From an uncultured Porphyromonadaceae bacterium (GTDB lineage: Bacteria; Bacteroidota; Bacteroidia; Bacteroidales; Barnesiellaceae): a stretch of 64,000 nucleotides of DNA. Position 1 is the first letter of the stretch. Every line of letters begins with the position of its first letter. The translations under genes were made by a program, and so were the position numbers. The notes beneath the pieces were generated by a model that searched no databases, had not been told where the DNA came from, and worked only from the letters and a program-made list of their open reading frames with translations. The DNA lies in assembly GCA_900538555.1 (NCBI GenBank), contig UPYI01000008.1:118279-182278 (forward strand), in the 5' to 3' direction. This document shows positions 36,084 through 45,555 of the stretch, in pieces.

Positions 36084-38252
36084 TTACGCTTTTTCTCCGT
36101 CTTCTTTCTGTTCGCGACGGGGACGGTCGTTGTTACGAGCCGGACGCGGCTGCAACGCTTTCATCGACAAACGGAATTTACCGGTCTTCTTGTCGATCTC
36201 GATCAGTTTCACGGTCAGTTCATCACCTTCCTTGATACCCGATGTTTCCATCGACTCGATACGATCCCAGCTGATTTCGGAAATGTGCAGCAAACCGTCT
36301 TTTCCGGGGAGGAATTCAACGAATGCACCGAATGCCAAAATCGATTTTACCTTACCGGTGTACACTTCACCCTCTTCGGGTTGAACTGTGATCGCCTTGA
36401 TGCGACGCATAGCCTCGTCGATAGATGCACGGTTGGGAGCGGAAACTTCGATATGACCTTCGTTGTCGATCTCTTCAATCGTTACGATAGCACCGCTGGC
36501 TTCCTGGATACCTTGAATGATCTTTCCGCCCGGGCCAATCACAGCACCGATCAGATCTTTCGGGATCACCAGCGTTTCGATGCGCGGAACGTGCGGTTTC
36601 AAGTCGGCACGCGGTTCGGCAATCGTATCGGTGATGATATCCAAAATGTGCATACGTCCTTCGCGGGCTTGGTTCAATGCTTTTTCCAGCACTTCATACG
36701 ACAAACCGTCGCACTTGATATCCATCTGCGTAGCAGTGATACCGTCGCGTGTACCGGTTACCTTGAAGTCCATATCGCCCAAGTGATCCTCGTCGCCCAA
36801 AATATCGGAGAGGACTGCATATTTCACATTGTCTTTATCGGTAATCAAACCCATGGCGATACCCGATACCGGTTTCTTGATTTTCACACCGGCATCCATC
36901 AATGCCAATGTTCCGGCACATACGGTAGCCATCGAAGACGAACCGTTCGATTCCAGAATATCGGAAACGACGCGCACTACATAGGGGTAGTTCTCCGGGA
37001 TCATCCGTTTCAATGCACGGTGAGCCAAGTTTCCGTGACCGATTTCACGACGTCCTACGCCTCTTTGTGCTTTGGCTTCGCCCGTAGAGAACGGCGGGAA
37101 GTTGTAGTGCAGCAAGAAACGTTCGCGACCCTGATTCAATACATCGTCGAGAATCTTTTCGTCGAGTTTCGTACCCAATGTAACCGTAGAGAGCGACTGC
37201 GTTTCACCGCGGGTGAAGACAGCCGATCCGTGAGGTCCGGGGATATAATCGGTTTCACACCAGATCGGACGGATTTGAGTTGTCGTACGACCGTCCAAAC
37301 GGATACCTTCGTCAAGGATGCAACGGCGTACAGCCTCTTTTTCCACATCGTGGTAGTAACGTTTTACCAAAGCTCCTTTTTCAGCAGCTTCTTCTTCGCT
37401 CATGCCAGCCAGATATTCATCGACAATGGCATCGAAAGCAGCCTGACGGGCGTGTTTGTCTTTATTTCCCGAACGGGCGATCGCATAAGCCTTGTCGTAG
37501 CAAGCTTCCCATACGGCTTTACGCAAATCTTCATCGTTCGTTTCGTGGCAATATTCGCGTTTTACCGTCGAACCTACCATTTCAGCCAGTTCTTTCTGAG
37601 CAACGCATTGTACTTTAATCGCTTCGTGAGCCACTTTCAAGGCTTCGAGCAATTCGGCTTCCGACACTTCGTTCATTTCGCCTTCCACCATCATGATGTT
37701 TTCGTAGGTCGCACCTACCATCAAATCCATATCGGCTTTTTCGAGTTCTTCGAAAGTCGGGTTAATCTTGAATTGACCGTCGATACGGGCAACACGTACT
37801 TCGGAGATCGGGCCGTTGAACGGAATATCCGATACAGCCAAAGCTGCCGAAGCTGCCAAACCCGCCAACGCATCGGGAATATCCACGCCGTCGGACGAGA
37901 AAAGGATGATGTTTACAAACGTATCGGCATGATAGTTATCGGGGAACAACGGACGCAATACACGGTCTACCAGACGGGATGTCAGGATTTCGTAGTCCGA
38001 TGCACGGCCTTCACGTTTCGTGAATCCGCCGGGGAAACGTCCGAATGCAGAAAATTTTTCTTTGTATTCTACTTGAAGAGGCATAAAATCCACCCCTTCG
38101 CCGGCTTCCTGAGCCGAACAAACGGTAGCCAGCAACATGGTATTACCCATGCGGACTTCTACCGCGCCATCGGCTTGTTTTGCCAATTTGCCGGTCTCGA
38201 TGGTGATCGTTCTTCCGTCACCTAAATCAATGGTCTTTACAATTGGGTTCAT
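36084..38252 (-). CDS. pnp: Polyribonucleotide nucleotidyltransferase (PNPase)
   Basis: 722 aa from ATG 38252 ([15 protein letters not shown]); an upstream in-frame ATG at 38297 overlaps the promoter box and is rejected. Two RNase PH domains (about 10-230 and 310-540; [44 protein letters not shown]) flank the helical linker, then a KH domain ([10 protein letters not shown]) and an S1 domain ([18 protein letters not shown]), ending in a basic Arg/Lys-rich tail. It degrades RNA 3' to 5' with phosphate as part of mRNA turnover. Confidence 0.97.
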   Translation of the reverse strand: MNPIVKTIDLGDGRTITIETGKLAKQADGAVEVRMGNTMLLATVCSAQEAGEGVDFMPLQVEYKEKFSAFGRFPGGFTKREGRASDYEILTSRLVDRVLRPLFPDNYHADTFVNIILFSSDGVDIPDALAGLAASAALAVSDIPFNGPISEVRVARIDGQFKINPTFEELEKADMDLMVGATYENIMMVEGEMNEVSEAELLEALKVAHEAIKVQCVAQKELAEMVGSTVKREYCHETNDEDLRKAVWEACYDKAYAIARSGNKDKHARQAAFDAIVDEYLAGMSEEEAAEKGALVKRYYHDVEKEAVRRCILDEGIRLDGRTTTQIRPIWCETDYIPGPHGSAVFTRGETQSLSTVTLGTKLDEKILDDVLNQGRERFLLHYNFPPFSTGEAKAQRGVGRREIGHGNLAHRALKRMIPENYPYVVRVVSDILESNGSSSMATVCAGTLALMDAGVKIKKPVSGIAMGLITDKDNVKYAVLSDILGDEDHLGDMDFKVTGTRDGITATQMDIKCDGLSYEVLEKALNQAREGRMHILDIITDTIAEPRADLKPHVPRIETLVIPKDLIGAVIGPGGKIIQGIQEASGAIVTIEEIDNEGHIEVSAPNRASIDEAMRRIKAITVQPEEGEVYTGKVKSILAFGAFVEFLPGKDGLLHISEISWDRIESMETSGIKEGDELTVKLIEIDKKTGKFRLSMKALQPRPARNNDRPRREQKEDGEKA

Positions 38253-38294
38253 AAAAAAATTGTACTTATATATATTTTTCCACTTAAAATCACG

Positions 38295-38302
38295 CAAAGA
38301 TA
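38295..38302 (-). promoter_or_regulatory. Promoter -7 box for pnp
   Basis: CAAAGATA on the plus strand gives TATCTTTG on the minus strand, 42 bp before the pnp ATG. Confidence 0.65.
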
Positions 38303-38394
38303 ATGAAAGTTTATTTGTAATCGGATAAAAAACCGAAAAACATTGTCCCGTTACGACTTATTTGTATGGAAAACCGAAAAAACCGAGACCCGAT

Positions 38395-38572
38395 CCGACA
38401 AACTTCAAATAAAATCGGCTTTATTCGCGGCTTGCACAACATAGACCGCGCCTCAACAAATCTCAAATAAATTTGGCTTTGCCTTCGGCTTGCACTATCT
38501 TTTCAGAACATAGGCTGCGCCTCAACAAATCTCAAATAAATTTGGCTTTGCCTTCGGCTTGCACTATCTTTG
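38395..38572 (+). repeat. Tandem promoter-bearing repeat upstream of thioredoxin-fold lipoprotein
   Basis: A diverged unit (about 38395-38447) is followed by two nearly identical units, 38448-38516 (69 bp) and 38517-38572. Each contains GCGCCTCAACAAATC, CAAATAAATTTG, a 20-nt spacer with CTTCGGCTTGCAC and a -7 box. In the last unit TTTG (38541-38544) and TATCTTTG (38565-38572) form a full promoter; in the previous one the box is TATCTTTT (38496-38503), probably inactive. The gene starts 22 bp downstream. Confidence 0.75.
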
Positions 38573-38594
38573 CAGAAAACAAAAAGAAGAAACC

Positions 38595-39752
38595 ATGAAC
38601 TATCGCATGAAACCCTGCATATTCGGCGCAGCCCTTTTGCTGGCGACAGCCGCTTGCCAGAAAACGCCCCAAGTAGTTGTAGAAGGAACTATCGCCGATG
38701 CCGACGGCGCAACGCTTTATATCGAACAGAGGAGCAGCCCGAAATACACGACTCTCGACTCTGTCGTCCTCGACGGGCAAGGCTCTTTCCGGTTTTCGGT
38801 CGATGCTCCGGAACAACCTGAGTTTTACCGCCTCCGCCTCGGAGAGGAGAATGTGTTTTTAGCCATCGCCTCCGCCCAGCCGATCACCGTTTCGGGTAAT
38901 GCCGGCAACTTATCGACAGGATATACCGTCAGCGGTTCGGACGAATCGGTCAAGATGAAAACCGTTGCCGAAGCCGGATCGCGCCTGCGCTCGGCATTCC
39001 GACCCATATTGCAACGGAACGCAACGGATGCCGACCGCGACAAAGCACGTACGGCGTTGCAGGAATATAAGAAAGAAATGACCCGCATCATCTTAGAAGA
39101 TCCCGCATCGCCTGTCGCCTACTACATCGTATTCCAACAGCTCGACGGCTCGCTCATCTTCGACCCCTACGACAAGAACGACTATAAAATACTGGCGGCA
39201 GTGGCAACTTCGTACGACCTCAACTTCCCCGACGCTCCACGCACCAAGCAGCTGAAAGGCATCGTACTGCAAGCTCTTGCTTCCGACCGTGCCGCCCAGC
39301 AGGCTGAGGAGAACGCCAAGGCAATCCTCGAATTGGGAGCCGAATCGGCATCGTTGATCGACATCGACCTGTACGACATGAAAGGGATCTCGCGCAAGCT
39401 CTCCGATTTCGCCCGAAAAGGCGATGTCGTGCTGCTCGACTTCACCGTCTACCTCACCAAGTACTCGCCCGACTACAACATGTTGCTTGCCGACCTCTAC
39501 CGTAAATACCATAACAAAGGTTTTGAGATTTATCAAGTATCGCTCGATACGGACGAACATGCCTGGAAAGTAGCCGCCGACAACCTGCCGTGGGTTTGCG
39601 TACGCGATCCGCAAAGCGTCCGCTCGCGTTTCGCCGCGTTATATAACGTAACGGATATTCCCACCTGCTTCCTGATCAACCGGAAAGGGGAATTGATCAA
39701 GCGAATCGAAAAGATAGCCGATATCGAAAAAGAGGTAAAAGCGTTGCTTTGA
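38595..39752 (+). CDS. DUF4369/thioredoxin-fold lipoprotein lacking the CxxC active site
   Basis: 385 aa from ATG 38595; an earlier in-frame ATG lies upstream of the -7 box, so it cannot be used by this promoter. Lipoprotein signal ending ATAAC (Cys21). A DUF4369-like beta domain (about 27-120, VVVEGTIADADGATLYI) is followed by a helical linker and a TlpA/AhpC-type thioredoxin fold (about 250-385): DVVLLDFT, GFEIYQVSLD, PWVCVRD, TDIPTCFLI with the cis-Pro. Where TlpA-like proteins have WCxxC the sequence is VYLTKYSPDYN, so no redox Cys pair remains. Probably a non-catalytic envelope protein; role unknown. Confidence 0.85.
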   Translation: MNYRMKPCIFGAALLLATAACQKTPQVVVEGTIADADGATLYIEQRSSPKYTTLDSVVLDGQGSFRFSVDAPEQPEFYRLRLGEENVFLAIASAQPITVSGNAGNLSTGYTVSGSDESVKMKTVAEAGSRLRSAFRPILQRNATDADRDKARTALQEYKKEMTRIILEDPASPVAYYIVFQQLDGSLIFDPYDKNDYKILAAVATSYDLNFPDAPRTKQLKGIVLQALASDRAAQQAEENAKAILELGAESASLIDIDLYDMKGISRKLSDFARKGDVVLLDFTVYLTKYSPDYNMLLADLYRKYHNKGFEIYQVSLDTDEHAWKVAADNLPWVCVRDPQSVRSRFAALYNVTDIPTCFLINRKGELIKRIEKIADIEKEVKALL

Positions 39753-39818
39753 TCTGCAACGGCAGGTCGAGAAATCTGCCGGAGTAACCGAACGGACGAA
39801 ATGAATTTTTGCTTTTTA

Positions 39819-39850
39819 TTTGGAAAAGCGAGAAAAAGATATTACCTTTG
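39819..39850 (+). promoter_or_regulatory. Promoter for greA
   Basis: TTTG (39819-39822) and TACCTTTG (39843-39850) with a 20-nt spacer match the Bacteroidota -33/-7 promoter. The gap to greA leaves a leader of about 100 nt. Confidence 0.75.
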
Positions 39851-39870
39851 CAATCAAAGAGGTAGAGAAA

Positions 39871-39907
39871 GGATTCCCAGTCGATCGAACGACGGGGATT
39901 CTTTTTT
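39871..39907 (+). terminator. Terminator-like hairpin inside the greA leader
   Basis: A 13-bp stem with two mismatches (39871-39883 with 39890-39902), 6-nt loop, followed by a six-T run. It lies between the promoter and the greA ATG, so it would stop transcription before the gene: a candidate attenuator. Confidence 0.7.
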
Positions 39908-39956
39908 GTTATATATCCGGAATATTAAAATTTAAAAACTATAGGAGATAAAAATT

Positions 39957-40427
39957 ATGGCAATTACTTACATGACCGAAGAAGGTTACAAGAAGATCAT
40001 GGAGGAGATCGCTTACATGGAAAATGTAAAACGACCCGAAATTTCAAGAGCTATCGGCGAAGCCCGCGATAAAGGCGACTTGTCCGAAAACGCCGAATAC
40101 GATGCAGCCAAAGAGGCACAAGGCATGCTCGAAATGAAAATTTCGCAATTGAAAGACCTGATCGCCAACGCCCGGTTCATCGACGAGAGCAAACTCAACA
40201 CCCACACCGTGCAGATTCTGAACAAGGTGAAAATCAAGAATACCAAAAACAACGCCACCATGCAATATACCATCGTATCCGAATCGGAGGCAAATCTGAA
40301 AGAAGGCAAGATTGCAGCCAACACCCCGATCGCCAAAGGGTTGCTGGGCAAACAAGTGGGTGACATCGTCGATATTCAAGTGCCGTCGGGCATTATGACA
40401 TTCGAGATTGTAGATATTTCCATATAA
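39957..40427 (+). CDS. greA: Transcription elongation factor GreA
   Basis: 156 aa, the usual length. The N-terminal coiled coil carries the acidic tip and family signature (RPEISRAIGEARDKGDLSEN, AEYDAAKEAQG), and the C-terminal FKBP-like domain shows SESEANLKEGKIA and TPIAKGLLGKQVGD. It rescues backtracked RNA polymerase by stimulating transcript cleavage. The leader contains a terminator-like hairpin, suggesting regulated readthrough. A terminator follows 8 bp after the stop. Confidence 0.97.
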   Translation: MAITYMTEEGYKKIMEEIAYMENVKRPEISRAIGEARDKGDLSENAEYDAAKEAQGMLEMKISQLKDLIANARFIDESKLNTHTVQILNKVKIKNTKNNATMQYTIVSESEANLKEGKIAANTPIAKGLLGKQVGDIVDIQVPSGIMTFEIVDISI

Positions 40428-40434
40428 CATACTA

Positions 40435-40470
40435 ACGGTCGTTATGCCTTCCGGCAGCGACCGTTTTTTA
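40435..40470 (+). terminator. Intrinsic terminator after greA
   Basis: ACGGTCG (40435-40441) pairs with CGACCGT (40458-40464), followed by TTTTT. Confidence 0.88.
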
Positions 40471-40550
40471 TTTCGACGGCTTTGCTCCTATAGTCGTACA
40501 GAATCCGTCGGAATCCGACATTTGTTCCACCTCCAAAAACAAAAGAAACT

Positions 40551-40946
40551 ATGGCATCCATTTTCAGTCGCATCATCGCCGGAGAAATTCCGTGCTACAA
40601 AGTTGCCGAAGACGACAACTATTTCGCATTCCTCGACATCAGCCCCGTAGCCGAAGGACACACGTTGGTCGTTCCCAAACACGAGATCGATTATCTGTTC
40701 GACCTGTCCGATGCCGAATACAGCGGACTCACCCTTTTCGCCAAACGGGTAGCCGAAGCTATCCGCAAAGCAGTTCCCTGCCAACGAGTAGGCGTTGCCG
40801 TCATGGGACTGGAAGTTCCCCACGCACATATCCACCTCGTTCCCATTCAACGCGAATCGGATATGAACTTCTTCAAAGAAAAACTCTCGTTGTCGCCCGA
40901 GCGTATGAAAGCCATCGCCGACGCCATCGCCGCAGAGATGAAATAG
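40551..40946 (+). CDS. HIT-family nucleotide hydrolase/transferase
   Basis: 131 aa. The histidine triad HAHIHLVPI (His91, His93, His95) and the N-terminal IFSRIIAGEIPCYKV with FLDISPVAEGHTLVVPK place it in the Hint branch, which hydrolyses AMP-linked phosphoramidates or related nucleotides. Single-domain cytoplasmic protein following greA; a strong bidirectional terminator ends the transcript. Confidence 0.93.
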   Translation: MASIFSRIIAGEIPCYKVAEDDNYFAFLDISPVAEGHTLVVPKHEIDYLFDLSDAEYSGLTLFAKRVAEAIRKAVPCQRVGVAVMGLEVPHAHIHLVPIQRESDMNFFKEKLSLSPERMKAIADAIAAEMK

Positions 40947-40973
40947 ACAAACGATATATCAACAGTAAAAAAA

Positions 40974-41016
40974 ACGGGAGAGGGTCTTGCTTACGAAACC
41001 CTCTCCCGTTTTTTTA
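40974..41016. terminator. Bidirectional terminator between convergent genes
   Basis: Perfect 12-bp stem ACGGGAGAGGGT / ACCCTCTCCCGT (40974-40985 with 40998-41009), A-run before and T-run after, so it serves the HIT gene on plus and the permease operon on minus. Confidence 0.93.
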
Positions 41017-41049
41017 TTGTTTCTTCTATCACGCACCGGAGGCTTCCAC

Positions 41050-42282
41050 TCACGTCTTTTCTTTCAACAATTTCCTGCGCAAATATTTTGCCGGATACCA
41101 CGCGGTCAATGCACCCATAATCAAGACGACAAGCAACGTACAAGCCACATCGCCCAACGCCAGTTTCACAGGATAGGCATCGACAATAAAAGCGTCGCTG
41201 CCGTCACCCAACCGTATAAAACCGAACTCCTGCTGCAACAGGCAAAGCAATACGCCGATCACCAGCCCGGTTCCGGCTCCAACAGCGGAAATAAGCCAGC
41301 CTTCGAGTAAGAAAATACGCGATACCAGCCGGTCGTCCGCCCCCAGACAACGAAGCGTAGCTATATCCTGCTGTTTATCGACAATCAGAATAGATAATGC
41401 CCCGATCACGTTGAACGTGGCAATCATCAAGATAAATGCCAATATTAAAAAGGTAATCCATTTTTCGATCTGCACCCAATGATACCAGTCGTTCTGCTGG
41501 TGCAGACGGTCTGCAACACGGTATCCGTCTCCCAATACGGAACGAAGCCGGTCAATAACCGCCGCTTCATTCGCATCGGGCATCAACTCGATCTCCATGG
41601 CTGTCGCTTCGGTCGTATAATCGAACAACTGTCGGGCAGACGCAAGAGGCACGAATACATATTGGTCGTCATACGCCGCCTGATTGACCGCAAAAATCGA
41701 CGACACTAAATATTCCTGCTTATTGAACGAATTCATCGGTGCCGCCAGATTCACTCTGCCCTTGCGTTTGGGAGCATACAATTCGAAGCGCGTCACAGAG
41801 TACAATCCGCACTCCATCTGTGCGGCAACACCCACGCTCAACGAAATATGGGCTGTATAAGGATCGTTCAACCGGTAATCGCCCCGTACAATGGTCTGCG
41901 GGAAGTCGGATATTTCATCGTATCCTTCCGGCACGCCCTTTACCAAAACCGGACGCTGGCGGTCGGCATACACAGCCAACGCCGTCTCTTCGATCACCGG
42001 CGAAAGGGCATTCACCTCGCGCCACCCGGAAATGGTGCGCCATACGTCTGCCGAGGCATCGAGCGTCTTTCCTTCTACGGGAGTAACCTTGATCTGCGGA
42101 TCGACCTGCGAATAAAGCGACCCGATAAGATCGGTGAACCCGTTATAAACCGAAAGCACACAGATAATCGCCATCGTAGTCACAGCCACACCGCACACCG
42201 ACACCAACGACACGGCATTGATGATGCTATGCGATTTTTTCGAAAAAAGATAGCGTAACGCTATTTTCCGGGAGAGGCTCAT
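41050..42282 (-). CDS. FtsX/LolE-type ABC transporter permease
   Basis: 410 aa. N-terminal helix with SIINAVSLVSVCGVAVTTMA (about 18-45), a large periplasmic MacB-PCD-like domain (about 50-265), then three helices in the C-terminal FtsX domain (about 275-300, 325-350, 375-400) with DKQQDIATLRCLGADDRLV between. This layout matches LolC/LolE permeases that release lipoproteins from the inner membrane. No ATPase gene is adjacent here. Last gene of the minus-strand aroQ-pyk-OMT-rbfA operon, 6 bp after rbfA. Confidence 0.88.
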   Translation of the reverse strand: MSLSRKIALRYLFSKKSHSIINAVSLVSVCGVAVTTMAIICVLSVYNGFTDLIGSLYSQVDPQIKVTPVEGKTLDASADVWRTISGWREVNALSPVIEETALAVYADRQRPVLVKGVPEGYDEISDFPQTIVRGDYRLNDPYTAHISLSVGVAAQMECGLYSVTRFELYAPKRKGRVNLAAPMNSFNKQEYLVSSIFAVNQAAYDDQYVFVPLASARQLFDYTTEATAMEIELMPDANEAAVIDRLRSVLGDGYRVADRLHQQNDWYHWVQIEKWITFLILAFILMIATFNVIGALSILIVDKQQDIATLRCLGADDRLVSRIFLLEGWLISAVGAGTGLVIGVLLCLLQQEFGFIRLGDGSDAFIVDAYPVKLALGDVACTLLVVLIMGALTAWYPAKYLRRKLLKEKT

Positions 42283-42288
42283 GCGATG

Positions 42289-42624
42289 TTACTGTTTGAG
42301 CAATGCGTCGATATTCTCGATATAATCCAACGAATCGTCGAGATAGAACGCCAGTTCGGGAGTCTTACGCAGCTGGTAGCGCGTACGCTGCGCCAATTCA
42401 TAACGTATCGACTTGCTGTTGGCTTTCAGCGCATCCAATATTTCAGCCGCCTTTGCCGACGGGAATATACTCAAATAGGCTTTGGCAATACTCAGATCGG
42501 GGCTTACACGCACCACGCTTACCGACACCAATACGCCCTGCATTTTCCGGGTTTCCGCAAGGAATATATCGCTCAATTCCTTTTGCAGCAAGCGGTTTAT
42601 TTTGCTTTGTCTGGTTGTTTCCAT
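42289..42624 (-). CDS. rbfA: Ribosome-binding factor A
   Basis: 111 aa, usual size. A single KH-like fold with family features RQSKINRLLQKELSDIF, VLVSVSVVRVSPDLSIAKAYLSIF and RYQLRKTPELAFYLDDS. It aids late 30S maturation and cold adaptation. Lies between the methyltransferase and permease genes on the minus strand. Confidence 0.94.
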   Translation of the reverse strand: METTRQSKINRLLQKELSDIFLAETRKMQGVLVSVSVVRVSPDLSIAKAYLSIFPSAKAAEILDALKANSKSIRYELAQRTRYQLRKTPELAFYLDDSLDYIENIDALLKQ

Positions 42625-42677
42625 ATCGTATAGTTTATCTTTTTCAAAAGAAATAAATAATCGGAGATTTCACAAAG

Positions 42678-43316
42678 TTATAACGGTTTTTTCCATATTA
42701 AAGTTAATCCGTCGCGCAACGGCAATATCACTTTTTCCACCCGGGTGTCGGCAGCGATCGCATCGTTGAACGCTTCGATACCCGCCGTCTGCGCGTCGCG
42801 TCCATGCGGTTCGTCCACCACCTTTCCGTCCCACAACGTGTTATCTGCCAAAATCATTCCTCCGGGACGCACCTTGTCGAACACCAGTTCGTAATACTTC
42901 AAATAGTCGCGTTTATTGGCATCTATGAACACCAGATCGTACGTATCGGGCAGGGTAGGCACAATCTCGCAAGCATCCCCGATAAAAAAGCGCACCCGGT
43001 CGCCATAAGGCGAACGTTCGAAAAACGAGCGGGTAAAATCTTCGATTTCATCGTCGATATCGATCGTATGCACTTCTCCCCCTTCGTCCATGCCCTCGGC
43101 GAAACACAATGCGGAATATCCGGTAAACGTACCCAGTTCAAGCACCCGGCGGGGACGCACCATGCGACAGATCATTTTCAAGATCCGTCCCTGCAAATGC
43201 CCCGATACCATACGGGGTCGAAGATGATATACATGCGTATCACGTGCCAACACCGACAAGACAGGTTCTTCCCGGTCGATATGATCGAGTATATACGCTT
43301 CTAATTCTTCGGTCAT
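42678..43316 (-). CDS. O-methyltransferase, catechol/caffeoyl-CoA type
   Basis: 212 aa. SAM-binding motif RVLELGTFTGYSALCFAEG, EVHTIDIDDE, TYDLVFIDANKRDYLKYYE and GGMILADNTLWDGKVVD match the family 3 O-methyltransferases, which use a divalent metal. Substrate unknown. Start overlaps the pyruvate kinase stop by ATGA, so the two are coupled. Confidence 0.92.
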   Translation of the reverse strand: MTEELEAYILDHIDREEPVLSVLARDTHVYHLRPRMVSGHLQGRILKMICRMVRPRRVLELGTFTGYSALCFAEGMDEGGEVHTIDIDDEIEDFTRSFFERSPYGDRVRFFIGDACEIVPTLPDTYDLVFIDANKRDYLKYYELVFDKVRPGGMILADNTLWDGKVVDEPHGRDAQTAGIEAFNDAIAADTRVEKVILPLRDGLTLIWKKPL

Positions 43317-44779
43317 TTCGCTTCTTCTTCGATATTAGGGAGCAGGTATTCGCCATAAAAGTCGAGTACCGTTCCCACCTTGTTGATTTCCAAAAATGTA
43401 GTACCCTTGTCGGCTCCGAATCCGCCGCCAAGATAAGCGATCATATCGTCGCGGGTAATCCAATGCTGCTCGATAAGGTGGTTCAGTCCGTTATAAAGAT
43501 ACTGGCGTTGCGTGCCGGTACGTTTTTCATACATCGGGAATACACCGTAAGAGAGCGAAAGCCAACGCACGGCATGTTCGTTATAACAAATTGCCAGCGC
43601 CGGATATTTGCCCCGGTACGCTGCAATATACCGGGCAGTGCGTCCGGTATAGCTATCGGTGATAATCGCCCGCGTGCCCACTTTCGTAAACGACTTCACA
43701 GCCTGACGCGCCAAAAAAGAGGTCACATCCTGTTCGTCGTCGCCGGTCACTTTGATCCGGTTCTCAAACAATTTCGACCGTTCGGCTTCGCGAGCCACAC
43801 GTGCCATAGTCGCCACCGCCTCCACCGGATATTTACCGTAAGCGGTTTCGCCGCTCAACATCACGGCATCGGTCTGGTTGTAAATGGCGTTGGCGATGTC
43901 GGTCACTTCCGCCCGGGTGGGTCGGGGATTCTTGATCATCGAGTGGAGCATCTGCGTAGCCACAATTACCGGTTTCTTCGCCTGAATACATTTCTTGATC
44001 AACCGAGCCTGAATACCCGGAATATACTCCTGCGCCACCTCGATACCCAGATCGCCGCGTGCCACCATCACACCGTAAGTAGCTTCCAATATCTCGTCGA
44101 TATTATCCACGCCCTCCTGATTCTCGATCTTGGAAATAATCTTGATCGGGCTATTGTGTTCGTCGAGAATCTGTTGGATATCGAGTACATCCTGTTTGTT
44201 CCGGACAAACGAATGGGCAATAAAGTCGATATCTTCTTCGATCGCATACAAAATATTCGTTTTGTCGCGCTCGGTCAAAGAGGGCAGATTGATACGTACC
44301 CCCGGCACATTCACGCTTTTGCGCGAACCCAGTTCGCCGGAATTCTGCGATTCGCAAAGCAAAGCTCCCTCCTCTTTCGCAAGTACCAGAAAATCAAGTT
44401 CGCCATCGTCGATCAGGATATGCTTGCCCACCTCGACATCCTCCGCCAAACGGGTATAAGAAACACAGATACGTTCCTTCTCGCTCAACCGGTCGGGAAG
44501 TCCGGCAATCAATACCCGGTCGCCAGTGGCAAACTGCAACGGTTCATCGCCGACAGTGGCAGTCGTACGTATCTCCGGACCTTTCGTATCCATCAAAATT
44601 CCGATCTTGTCCGATACCGCCCGCACGTTATTGATAATCCGTTTGAAGCCCTCCCGATCGAGATGTGCCGAATTCATCCGGACGACATTCATCCCATTTT
44701 CGTACAATGCCTTGATAAAATCCACATCGCATCGTTTGTCGGAAATCGTGGCAACTATTTTAGTATATTTCGATATCAT
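43313..44779 (-). CDS. pyk: Pyruvate kinase
   Basis: 488 aa, full length. Barrel motifs MDTKGPEIRT, ISKIENQEGVDNIDEI, VARGDLGIEV, KPVIVATQMLHSMI and VMLSGETAYGKYPVEAV (the substrate and metal sites) precede the C-terminal allosteric domain (ITDSYTGRTARYI). Converts phosphoenolpyruvate and ADP to pyruvate and ATP. Follows aroQ by 29 bp in the same direction. Confidence 0.97.
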   Translation of the reverse strand: MISKYTKIVATISDKRCDVDFIKALYENGMNVVRMNSAHLDREGFKRIINNVRAVSDKIGILMDTKGPEIRTTATVGDEPLQFATGDRVLIAGLPDRLSEKERICVSYTRLAEDVEVGKHILIDDGELDFLVLAKEEGALLCESQNSGELGSRKSVNVPGVRINLPSLTERDKTNILYAIEEDIDFIAHSFVRNKQDVLDIQQILDEHNSPIKIISKIENQEGVDNIDEILEATYGVMVARGDLGIEVAQEYIPGIQARLIKKCIQAKKPVIVATQMLHSMIKNPRPTRAEVTDIANAIYNQTDAVMLSGETAYGKYPVEAVATMARVAREAERSKLFENRIKVTGDDEQDVTSFLARQAVKSFTKVGTRAIITDSYTGRTARYIAAYRGKYPALAICYNEHAVRWLSLSYGVFPMYEKRTGTQRQYLYNGLNHLIEQHWITRDDMIAYLGGGFGADKGTTFLEINKVGTVLDFYGEYLLPNIEEEAK

Positions 44780-44808
44780 ATATATTGTTTTTGAACGTTT
44801 TCTGAAAA

Positions 44809-45231
44809 TTATTTTCTACCGATCAACGCTTCGACAGCCAACCGGTACGAATCCAATCCGAATCCGATCACCGATCCCGCTACTGCCGGTGCGATCATAG
44901 AGCGATGACGAAACTCCTCACGGGCATGAATATTGGAAATATGCACCTCGACCACCGGTGCAGGGACTGCCCGTATCGCATCGCAGATGGCAACAGAGGT
45001 ATGGGTATATCCCCCGGCATTCAACACAATACCGTCGCTCGCGAATCCGGCTTCCTGAATCCGGTCGATCAGCATCCCTTCGACATTCGACTGAAAATAG
45101 TCGATCCGATGTTCGGGGTATCGCGCCCGCAACTGTTCGAGATAACTCTCGAAATCACAATCTCCGTAAATACTTTTTTCCCGACGTCCCAACAGATTGA
45201 GATTCGGACCGTTGATAATCACAAGGTTCAT
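44809..45231 (-). CDS. aroQ: Type II 3-dehydroquinate dehydratase
   Basis: 140 aa, standard length. INGPNLNLLGRREKSIYG with the catalytic Arg/Tyr loop, LNAGGYTHTSVAICDAI, and EVHISNIHAREEFRHRS with the catalytic His. Third step of the shikimate pathway. First gene of the minus-strand operon. Confidence 0.97.
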   Translation of the reverse strand: MNLVIINGPNLNLLGRREKSIYGDCDFESYLEQLRARYPEHRIDYFQSNVEGMLIDRIQEAGFASDGIVLNAGGYTHTSVAICDAIRAVPAPVVEVHISNIHAREEFRHRSMIAPAVAGSVIGFGLDSYRLAVEALIGRK

Positions 45232-45555
45232 AATTTCATCCCTTTATTTCCCGTACTTTCCCCCAAACACATTTGCGTCGGAACCGAAAACCGATTTAAA
45301 CAAAAAACAATCTGCGCCCCCTTTTTCTTTTCTGAAAACATCCAGGACATAAGCGGTGGTCATAGATTTTACCAGCAGGCTGCAAAATTAGCCAATAAAA
45401 TTGAAGAACACGACGTTAGAAGAAGAGAAATTAAACCTCGGCTTTCTATATTCTTTCATCAATGTATAAACCATTGACATTCCGTTACGATTCAATGTCT
45501 TTTAAGATCCCAAATATTGAATACATTTCTATCCGAAATTTACGATATCTCTCAA
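45232..45555. other. Non-coding spacer with aroQ promoter
   Basis: No gene recognised; visibly AT-rich. On the minus strand TAATTTTG (45383-45390) fits the -7 consensus and could start the aroQ operon with a leader of about 150 nt. The remainder holds nothing I can identify. Confidence 0.5.

Noticed and set aside
36285..38225. 646-codon open frame antisense to pnp
   Set aside because: Phe/His/Arg-rich shadow typical of the reverse complement of a conserved gene.
43244..44794. 516-codon open frame antisense to pyk
   Set aside because: Shadow; pyk and the O-methyltransferase are complete on the minus strand.
44905..45477. 190-codon plus-strand frame over aroQ and its upstream spacer
   Set aside because: Half of it is antisense to aroQ and the rest has no similarity or promoter.
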